The translations under genes were made by a program, and so were the position numbers. Below, piece by piece: positions 1 through 5,263 of a DNA stretch of 6,783 nt (positions are counted from its first letter, which is position 1; each line of letters begins with the position of its first letter). The notes under the pieces are model-generated. The model saw only the letters and a program-made list of their open reading frames with translations. It was not told the origin of the DNA and searched no databases. Source of the stretch: an uncultured Bacillota bacterium (GTDB lineage Bacteria > Bacillota > Limnochordia > Limnochordales > ZCTH02-B6); assembly GCA_937916565.1 (NCBI GenBank), contig CALFSR010000004.1, positions 1-6,783 of the forward strand. The letters are read 5' to 3'.

Positions 1-757
1 TCCGGACCTTGGCCTCCCCGCGTCCGTTTGGCGCGGCCTGGACGCGGTGGTCGTCTTGGGGGGCGACGGTGCCGTGCTGCGGGCGGCCCGCCTGCTCGGT
101 CCCCGGCGGGTGCCCATCCTCGCGGTCAACGTCGGCCGCCTTGGGTTCTTGACCGAGGTGGAGCACAGCGCCTTGGACGAAGCTTTGGCGCGCCTGTTGG
201 AGGGCCGCTACGAGATCGAGCAGCGCATGATGCTTCAGGCCACCGTGGAGCGGCAAGGCCGGATCGTCTGGCGGGTCGACGGGCTCAACGACGCGGTCAT
301 TACCCGCGGCACGTTTGCCCGCATCATCCGCATCGAAGTCCGCGTCGCGGGGGAGACGGTGCTGGACTACTCGGGGGACGGGATCATCGTGGCCACGCCT
401 ACGGGCTCCACCGGCTACTCGCTTTCCGCCGGCGGGCCCATCGTACATCCCCACATCGAATCGTTGCTTCTGACCCCCATCTGCCCCCATACGCTGTCAA
501 GCCGTTCGATTTTGGCCCGGGCCGACGAGGAGGTGCGGATCCGGGTCGAGGCGTTCCACACCGACATGATGCTCACCATGGACGGCCAGGTCGGTTGCGG
601 GCTGCAGTCGGGCGATACCGTGCGGGTCGGCCGGGCCCGGCACCGGGTGCGGCTCGTGCGTCTCGGTCCCGATCGCTTTTACCGGGAGCTGCGCAGCCGC
701 CTCGGGCAGCGGGGGCCTGCGGGCCGGGCGGCGGAAAGCGAGGCGGGATCGCCATGA
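1..757 (+). CDS. nadK: NAD kinase, C-terminal part (5' end outside window)
   Basis: ATP-dependent NAD kinase phosphorylates NAD to NADP in the cytoplasm and is the cell's only known route to NADP. The reading frame is open from base 2 with no start, so the gene begins upstream. 251 residues are visible, and with a usual length near 280-290 perhaps 30-45 residues are missing. The family motifs appear in order: the nucleotide-binding GGDG loop (bases 59-70, here GGDGA rather than the usual GGDGT), LNDAVI (about 283-300), the long GDGIIVATPTGSTGYSLSAG block (about 376-435) and PHTLSSR (about 487-507). The C-terminus ends in a short polar Gly/Ala/Arg/Glu-rich tail. The TGA stop (755-757) overlaps the argR start by ATGA, so the two are probably co-transcribed and translationally coupled. 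In many clostridia nadK sits just before argR-recN, which agrees with this call. Identification is secure; the start is not visible. Confidence 0.96.
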   Translation, partial: PDLGLPASVWRGLDAVVVLGGDGAVLRAARLLGPRRVPILAVNVGRLGFLTEVEHSALDEALARLLEGRYEIEQRMMLQATVERQGRIVWRVDGLNDAVITRGTFARIIRIEVRVAGETVLDYSGDGIIVATPTGSTGYSLSAGGPIVHPHIESLLLTPICPHTLSSRSILARADEEVRIRVEAFHTDMMLTMDGQVGCGLQSGDTVRVGRARHRVRLVRLGPDRFYRELRSRLGQRGPAGRAAESEAGSP

Positions 758-1227
758 AGGAGCAACGCCAGCAAGCGATTTTGCGGCTCATCGACCAGCA
801 TGCCATCGAAACCCAGGCTGAACTGCTGGAGCGGCTGCGCTCAGCGGGCTTTGTGGCGACACAGGCCACCGTCTCCCGGGACATTGCGGAGCTCGGCCTC
901 ATCAAGGTGCGGGGCGGCAACGGCAAGAGCTACTACACGCGTCCGGCCCAGCCGCCCGCCAGCGAGGTGCTCGAGCGGACCCGCTGGGCGCTGCGGGAGT
1001 ACGTCGTCGGCGTGGACTACAGCGGCCCCTTCGTCCTTTTGCGCACGTTGTCCGGCCGGGCCCATGCGGTGGCGGCCGCTTTGGATGAATACGCGCCGCC
1101 GGGGGTACTCGGCACCTTGGCGGGCGATGACGTCGTACTCATCCTCGTCCGATCGCGGGAAAACCAGCCGCCTGCCCCGGAGGTGGCGGAGGTGCTGCGC
1201 CTCCTGGAGACGTTGCGGGGAGGTTGA
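754..1227 (+). CDS. argR: Arginine repressor ArgR/AhrC
   Basis: A 157-residue arginine-responsive transcription factor of the usual family length (about 150-157). It represses arginine biosynthesis and can activate catabolism by binding ARG boxes as an arginine-bound hexamer. The N-terminal winged helix-turn-helix (about 1-65) carries the conserved TVSRDIAELGL stretch, with Ser41-Arg42-Asp43 in the DNA-recognition helix. The C-terminal oligomerisation and arginine-binding domain (about 80-150) carries GTLAGDD at 120-126, whose Asp pair (125/126) matches the arginine-contacting aspartates of E. coli ArgR and B. subtilis AhrC. The ATG at 754 overlaps the nadK stop, and AGGCGGG (741-747) lies six bases upstream as a plausible ribosome binding site. 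The frame is also open upstream of 754, but that stretch is a low-complexity shadow of nadK. No arginine biosynthesis gene is in the window, so ArgR acts in trans; its placement before recN is a conserved Firmicutes arrangement. Confidence 0.96.
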   Translation: MKEQRQQAILRLIDQHAIETQAELLERLRSAGFVATQATVSRDIAELGLIKVRGGNGKSYYTRPAQPPASEVLERTRWALREYVVGVDYSGPFVLLRTLSGRAHAVAAALDEYAPPGVLGTLAGDDVVLILVRSRENQPPAPEVAEVLRLLETLRGG

Positions 1228-1237
1228 ACCCGCAACG
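1211..1237 (+). repeat. Inverted repeat (stem-loop) spanning the argR stop codon
   Basis: CGTTGCGGG (1211-1219) is the exact reverse complement of CCCGCAACG (1229-1237). This gives a 9-bp perfect stem with a 9-base loop (1220-1228) that contains the argR TGA stop (1225-1227). No T-run follows, so it is not a standard intrinsic terminator. It may slow or protect the mRNA between argR and recN; that role is inferred. Confidence 0.6.
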
Positions 1238-1253
1238 GCGGCGCATGCGGCGA

Positions 1254-1277
1254 GCGCCCGGGCGCGGCGCCCGGGCG
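1254..1277 (+). repeat. Tandem GC palindromes forming a stem-loop between argR and recN
   Basis: CGCCCGGGCG, itself a perfect 10-base palindrome, occurs twice (1255-1264 and 1268-1277), separated by three bases. The two copies can pair with each other (10-bp all-GC stem, 3-base loop), or each can self-pair as a DNA cruciform or protein-binding site. No T-tract follows. Together with the stem-loop just upstream, it fills most of the 78-base argR-recN gap. It could be an mRNA processing or attenuation element, or a dyad operator; the sequence alone does not decide. Confidence 0.55.
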
Positions 1278-1291
1278 AAGCGACGACGATT

Positions 1292-1300
1292 GGGGAGAGG
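1292..1300 (+). promoter_or_regulatory. Strong Shine-Dalgarno of recN
   Basis: GGGGAGAGG ends five bases before the GTG at 1306. It is the clearest ribosome binding site in the window and fixes GTG 1306 as the recN start. It also suggests recN is translated independently of argR. Confidence 0.8.
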
Positions 1301-1305
1301 GACGC

Positions 1306-3042
1306 GTGCTTCTTGAACTGCACATCCGCGACTTCGCCCTCATTGACCGGCTCCGCATCGAGTTTGCCCCCGGTCTCAACGTGCTCACCGGGGAAACCGG
1401 GGCGGGCAAGTCCATCGTCATCGACGCCCTGCAGACGGTGATTGGCGGGCGGGCGAGCGCCGAGTTCGTGCGGACCGGCCGCGACCACGCGACCATTGAG
1501 GCTGTGTTCCGCGTGTCCCCGGCCGGTCGGGCGGCAGCCCTTCTTGAGGAGATGGGGGTGCTCGATCCGGACGACCCCGACTCCGTCGTGCTGCGCCGGG
1601 AAGTGCTCAAGACGGGGCGTTCCCGCGGCTGGATCAACGGCCACCCTGTCACCGTGAGCCAGCTCGCCGCGATCGGTGCCGAGCTCGTGGACATCCACGG
1701 CCAGCACGAGCACCAGTCGCTCCTCGTTGCCCACAAGCAACTGGAGCTGCTCGACGCCTACGGGGGACCCGAACTTCTCGCCCTGGCCAACCAGTTTGCC
1801 ACGGCGTGGCAACGGCTCGTCCAAGGCCGGCGGGAGCTGGCGGCCATCGTGGCGGGCGAGCGGGAAAGGGCGCGGCGCATCGACCTGTTGCGGTTTCAGG
1901 TGGAGGAGATCGACCAGGCGCGCCTAGTCGCCGGCGAAGAGGAAGAACTCGAGCGGCAACGGCGGCTGCTCGCGCAGATCGAACGGTTGCGGGCCGAGAC
2001 GGCGCGCGTGTACCGCAACCTGTATGAGGGCGACGGTGAGGCGCCGGCCGCGGCCGATGTTCTGTCCGACGCGAGGATGGCCCTCGAACCGTTCGCCGAC
2101 GTGGAGCCGGACTTGGCCGAGGCGGCCAAGCTCTTGGAAACAGCCGCCGTGCACGTGGGCGAGGCGGCAGCGCTCGTTCGCCGCGCGGCCGACAGGCTCG
2201 ACGCGGACCCGGGTAGGCTGGAGGAGGTTGAAGCACGCCTCGCGCTTATCGGCACCCTCAAGCGCAAGTACGGGGCCAATACGCGTGAAATCCTCGCCTT
2301 TGCCGAAACGCTGCGGGCTGAGCTTGATGGCCTGCTCCGGAGCGAGGAGCGGGCGGGAGCCCTGGAAAAGGAGCTCGCCGCCCTCGAGCAAGAGGCGGCG
2401 AGCATTGCCGCGGCGCTCTCACGCGCCCGGGCGGCTGCCGCCGCTCGACTCGAGCAGGCGGTGGCCGCGGAGCTGGCCGGCCTCCACATGGGGCCCGGGC
2501 GGTTTTGGGTGCGTCTTGAGCAGGCACCGGACCCGGGAGGGCTGCCCGTGGGCGGCAGCCGGTTGGCGGCGACGGCGGCCGGAATCGATCGCGTCGGGTT
2601 CTATCTGTCCGCCAACCCGGGGGAGGAGCCGCGGCCCCTGGCCAAGGTGGCTTCCGGCGGCGAACTCTCCCGTGTGGCGCTGGCCATAAAGCGGGTCCTG
2701 GCCGAGATAGACGCCGTGCCCGTGCTTGTCTTTGACGAGGTGGACGCCGGGATCGGCGGGCAGACGGCGCAAGCGGTCGCCCAGCGCTTGCGGGCGGTGG
2801 CACGGGAGCGGCAGGTCGTCTGCGTGACCCACCTCGCGCAGATTGCCACCGCCGCCCATCACCACCTGCACATCCAAAAGATCGTGGAGGGCGACCGGAC
2901 CACCGTACGCGTGACACCCTTGGCCGGCCGGGCAAGGGTGGAGGAAGTCGCCCGCATGCTGGCTGGCGTGCTCACCGAGCACACCTTGCAAAACGCCGAA
3001 GAGCTCCTGCGCATGGCGCAGCAAGCCAGCGCCGCCAGCTAG
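1306..3042 (+). CDS. recN: DNA repair protein RecN (SMC-like ATPase)
   Basis: A 578-residue SMC-family ATPase acting early in double-strand-break repair, where it gathers and tethers DNA ends for RecA-dependent recombination; length matches B. subtilis RecN (576). The N-terminal ATPase half has Walker A GETGAGKS at 29-36 inside the typical LNVLTGETGAGKS context, and VDIHGQHEHQSLL follows near residues 127-139. The centre, about 155-385, is rich in Glu, Arg, Ala and Leu with heptad-like spacing, as expected for the antiparallel coiled coil. The RecN-typical LHMGPGRF lies at 393-400. The C-terminal ATPase half has the ABC signature SGGELSR (450-456), Walker B VLVFDEVDAGIGG (473-485) with catalytic Glu478, and the H-loop VTHLAQIA starting at 507. 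The GTG start is supported by GGGGAGAGG five bases upstream. No LexA-type dyad was recognised before it, so SOS control cannot be claimed. The gene ends before a clear intrinsic terminator. Confidence 0.97.
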   Translation: MLLELHIRDFALIDRLRIEFAPGLNVLTGETGAGKSIVIDALQTVIGGRASAEFVRTGRDHATIEAVFRVSPAGRAAALLEEMGVLDPDDPDSVVLRREVLKTGRSRGWINGHPVTVSQLAAIGAELVDIHGQHEHQSLLVAHKQLELLDAYGGPELLALANQFATAWQRLVQGRRELAAIVAGERERARRIDLLRFQVEEIDQARLVAGEEEELERQRRLLAQIERLRAETARVYRNLYEGDGEAPAAADVLSDARMALEPFADVEPDLAEAAKLLETAAVHVGEAAALVRRAADRLDADPGRLEEVEARLALIGTLKRKYGANTREILAFAETLRAELDGLLRSEERAGALEKELAALEQEAASIAAALSRARAAAAARLEQAVAAELAGLHMGPGRFWVRLEQAPDPGGLPVGGSRLAATAAGIDRVGFYLSANPGEEPRPLAKVASGGELSRVALAIKRVLAEIDAVPVLVFDEVDAGIGGQTAQAVAQRLRAVARERQVVCVTHLAQIATAAHHHLHIQKIVEGDRTTVRVTPLAGRARVEEVARMLAGVLTEHTLQNAEELLRMAQQASAAS

Positions 3043-3074
3043 TTCGGCCCGTTCCATCGTTCTAGCTTCATCGG

Positions 3075-3088
3075 CCGGGACGTCCCGG
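3075..3088. repeat. Perfect 14-base palindrome upstream of spoIVB
   Basis: CCGGGACGTCCCGG reads identically on both strands. It lies between the recN stop and the terminator. It could be a dyad protein-binding site or the remnant of a hairpin assisting termination; nothing in the sequence separates these. Confidence 0.45.
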
Positions 3089-3098
3089 GCACCCTAGG

Positions 3099-3127
3099 AA
3101 GCAGCGGCTGCCGCTGCTTTTTTCTTT
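3099..3127 (+). terminator. Intrinsic terminator after recN
   Basis: AAGCAGCGG (3099-3107) and CCGCTGCTT (3111-3119) form a perfect 9-bp stem with a CTG loop. The stem runs into six Ts (3118-3123), then C and three more Ts. This is a standard Rho-independent terminator that closes the nadK-argR-recN unit and separates it from the sporulation genes. It ends only 18 bases before the spoIVB start. Confidence 0.9.
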
Positions 3128-3145
3128 GGGGAGCGTGAGACGCCC

Positions 3146-4471
3146 GTGAGTTTCAGCCAACTGCGCCGCCGGCCTCTGCTCATCATGTTCGCCCTTGTGC
3201 TCGTGCTCGGCCTCTCGTTGCAGGTGCGGGGCGCATGGCAAGTGCCGGCCGAGGTGCGCCTGTTGCCCGGCCAGGAACTGAGCATGGACCTGGGCCGGTT
3301 TTTGACGCTGGTCGACGTCTCCGCCAGCGGCTGGCTCGTGCCGGGAGGAGCCGGGGCCGCCGCCATCCGCGCCGCGGACATGGGCGACGCCCGGGTGGAG
3401 GTTCGGCTGCTGGGGATCTTGCCGCTTCGCCGGGTGCAGGTAAGCGTCGTGCCCCGCCTATCGGTCGTCCCGGGCGGCCAGGCCATCGGCGTCATGGTGA
3501 GTTCACGCGGGCTTGTCATCGCCCAGACGATGCAACTGGTGGACACGGACGGAGTAGCCCGGTTTCCTGCACGCGACGCCGGCTTGCGAGCGGGCGACAT
3601 CCTCGTGGAAATGGCCGGCACTCCCCTGTACACCGTCGACCAAGTGCACGAACTCGTCGAACGTTTCGGCCGGAGGGGCGAGCCCCTGGAAATCACCGTG
3701 GCCCGCAACGGTGTGCTTCTGACCCGCACAATCCAGCCCGTTCCCGTGGAAGTGCAGGAGGGGGCAGGCCGCGCCGTGCGCTACCGCCTCGGGCTCCGCC
3801 TCGAGAGCCCGGCCGCCGGCATCGGGACGTTGACCTTTTACGACCCCCTAACCATGCGCTTCGCCGGTCTCGGTCACATGATCACCGACGGCCTCAACAA
3901 CCGCGTCGAGGTTAACGACGGGCGCATCGTGGAGGCGCTCATCCGCGGGGTGCAACAAGGCGCGCGTGGGTTTCCCGGCGAGAAGATCGGCGTGTTCGAG
4001 GCATACGCCGGCGACATGGGCACCATCGAGAAAAACAGCCGGTTCGGCATCTACGGGCGCCTCGAACGCCTGCCCCGCCACGGGCTGTACACGGACCCGG
4101 TCCCCGTGGCGCTCGCCCACGAGGTGAAACCGGGTCCGGCCGAGATGCTTACCGTCGTCGACGGCCGGCAGGTCGAATCGTTTGCGGTGCGCATCGTGCA
4201 GGTGCACCCGAACCGCCGGGCCGACGGGCGCGGGCTTGTCATCGAAATCACCGACGAGCGGCTGCTCAACATGACCCGGGGGATCGTCCAGGGGATGAGC
4301 GGCAGCCCCATCCTGCAGGACGGCAAGCTCGTGGGCGCCGTCACACATGTGTTCGTGAACAACCCGACCCGGGGTTACGGCATCCTGGCGGAATGGATGG
4401 CCTATGAAGCCGGGATCATCCCGGAACCTCCGCTTGCCGGGGAGGAATCGCCTGCTGTCAGTAGAAGCTAG
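3146..4471 (+). CDS. spoIVB: SpoIVB, sporulation signalling serine peptidase (family S55)
   Basis: A 441-residue protease (B. subtilis: 426). In the known pathway it is made in the forespore, secreted into the space between the two membranes, and cleaves SpoIVFA so that SpoIVFB can process pro-sigma-K in the mother cell. Residues 1-30 form an N-terminal signal/anchor: basic SQLRRR, then a hydrophobic stretch at about 11-28. A PDZ domain covers about 113-205 (GVMVSSRGLVI, the AGLRAGDILVEMAG carboxylate-binding region). The S55 peptidase domain covers about 210-425. The catalytic residues are visible: His244 in GLGHMITD, Asp370 in EITDERLL and Ser385 in GMSGSP, matching B. subtilis H236, D363 and S378, so the enzyme looks active. 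The GTG start follows GGGGAG (3128-3133) at a rather long 12-base spacing; no better in-frame start exists nearby. It lies immediately upstream of spo0A, the usual Firmicutes order. A forespore (sigma-F/G) promoter is expected but none was convincing. Confidence 0.96.
   Translation: MSFSQLRRRPLLIMFALVLVLGLSLQVRGAWQVPAEVRLLPGQELSMDLGRFLTLVDVSASGWLVPGGAGAAAIRAADMGDARVEVRLLGILPLRRVQVSVVPRLSVVPGGQAIGVMVSSRGLVIAQTMQLVDTDGVARFPARDAGLRAGDILVEMAGTPLYTVDQVHELVERFGRRGEPLEITVARNGVLLTRTIQPVPVEVQEGAGRAVRYRLGLRLESPAAGIGTLTFYDPLTMRFAGLGHMITDGLNNRVEVNDGRIVEALIRGVQQGARGFPGEKIGVFEAYAGDMGTIEKNSRFGIYGRLERLPRHGLYTDPVPVALAHEVKPGPAEMLTVVDGRQVESFAVRIVQVHPNRRADGRGLVIEITDERLLNMTRGIVQGMSGSPILQDGKLVGAVTHVFVNNPTRGYGILAEWMAYEAGIIPEPPLAGEESPAVSRS
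4441..4467 (+). promoter_or_regulatory. Candidate sigma-H-type promoter for spo0A inside the spoIVB 3' end
   Basis: GGAGGAATC (4441-4449) matches the sigma-H -35 consensus RnAGGAwWW except at its last base. After an 11-base spacer, GTAGAAG (4461-4467) matches the -10 consensus RnnGAAT except at its last base. The spacing agrees with the known 11-12 bases. In B. subtilis spo0A has a sigma-H promoter in the equivalent place, though in a longer intergenic region. Here transcription would begin only a few bases before the spo0A ATG at 4481, giving a nearly leaderless message. This is a pattern match only; a chance hit, or co-transcription with spoIVB, remains possible. Confidence 0.35.
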
Positions 4472-4480
4472 ACTTTTGCC

Positions 4481-5239
4481 ATGGTGCGTTTGGTTGTCAT
4501 CGATTCCAACGCCTCCTTTTGCCGGGCGATTCAGGAAGAAGCCCGCCACGCGGGCGACATCGATGTCGTCGCCGTTGCCCATGACGGTGAACGCGGTTTC
4601 CAGCTCATCAGCCAGCACAAGCCCCAGGCTGTAGTGCTCGAGCTGTTCGTCCCCGTCGTCGACGGCTTTGGCGTGCTCGAACGGCTTAACGCGGACCCGA
4701 CCCTGATCCGGCCGCGGGTGCTCATGACGACCGTGGCCGCCCACGAGCACCTGCTGAGCCAAGCGCTTCTGCTCGGCGCCGACTACTGCGTCATCAAGCC
4801 TTTCGATATAAGGACACTGCTCGACCGTGTCCGGCAGCTGGTGCGCCCCGGCGCCGCGTCCGGACCGGACCTTGACGAGCAGCAGCAGGCGATCCTGAAA
4901 GAGATTACCCGTCGCCTGGCCGAGCTGGGCGTGCCGCCGCATTTCAAGGGTTACCAGTATCTGCGGGACGCCATCAGCATCGTCGTGCAGGATATGGCCA
5001 TGCTGAGCGGCGTGACCAAGTATCTCTATCCCACGATTGCTCGCCGGCACGGCAGCTCCCCGCAGCGGGTCGAGCGCGCCATCCGCAACGCGATCGAGGT
5101 CACGATGACCCGGGGAAATCTTGAGGAGATCCAGCGGGTCTTTGGCTACGCCGTCGACGCGGGCAAAGGCAAGCCTTCCAACAGCTCCTTTATCGCGCGC
5201 CTGGCCGACCAGGTTCGCCTCGACGTGCGGGTCAGCTGA
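4481..5239 (+). CDS. spo0A: Spo0A, master sporulation regulator, with an atypical receiver domain
   Basis: A 252-residue response regulator (B. subtilis: 267) that normally, when phosphorylated by the phosphorelay or orphan kinases, dimerises and controls entry into sporulation. The receiver domain covers 1-115, followed by a linker shorter than in B. subtilis and the Spo0A-specific DNA-binding domain (about 135-252). The latter is well conserved: GVPPHFKGYQYLRDAIS, TKYLYPTIA, and the recognition helix RVERAIRNAIEV (196-207), whose Glu198 and Arg199 match DNA-contacting E213 and R214. The receiver is not canonical. The phosphoacceptor D56 is Glu54 (VVLELFVP), acidic-pocket D11 is Ser9 (VVIDSN), and the aromatic switch F105 is Cys103 (DYCVIKPF), while Asp8, Thr84 and Lys106 are kept. 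The start is boxed in: the spoIVB TAG stop is in the same frame nine bases upstream, leaving ATG 4481 (or GTG 4484). No good Shine-Dalgarno is seen; AGAAG at 4463-4467 is 13 bases away. The identity is firm; how it is activated is open. Confidence 0.95.
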   Translation: MVRLVVIDSNASFCRAIQEEARHAGDIDVVAVAHDGERGFQLISQHKPQAVVLELFVPVVDGFGVLERLNADPTLIRPRVLMTTVAAHEHLLSQALLLGADYCVIKPFDIRTLLDRVRQLVRPGAASGPDLDEQQQAILKEITRRLAELGVPPHFKGYQYLRDAISIVVQDMAMLSGVTKYLYPTIARRHGSSPQRVERAIRNAIEVTMTRGNLEEIQRVFGYAVDAGKGKPSNSSFIARLADQVRLDVRVS

Positions 5240-5263
5240 CGCCGCCGGGGAAACACTAGCCGT

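Noticed and set aside
28..753. Open frame running upstream of argR in the same frame, which would give an extended ArgR
   Set aside because: The translated stretch is Arg/Gly/Pro-rich low complexity overlapping nadK in another frame; ArgR family homology begins exactly at ATG 754.
1224..1240. LexA/SOS box or sigma-A promoter for recN around TTGAACCCGCAACG
   Set aside because: The second half-site GTTC is absent, and no -10-like hexamer lies at proper spacing; the inverted repeat there is better explained as a stem-loop.
841..1824. Minus-strand open frame of 327 codons opposite argR and recN
   Set aside because: No recognisable motifs, and it is fully covered by two well-supported genes on the other strand.
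3011..3041. Possible forespore (sigma-F/G) promoter for spoIVB, with GCATG at 3011-3015 as -35
   Set aside because: The sequence at the right spacing is a poor match to the -10 consensus and overlaps the recN 3' end; it would also have to read through the terminator.
4171..4177. 0A-box-like heptamer GGTCGAA upstream of spo0A (another 6/7 match, CGTCGAA, near 3655)
   Set aside because: Single-mismatch heptamers are common by chance in GC-rich coding DNA, and both lie deep inside spoIVB far from any promoter candidate.
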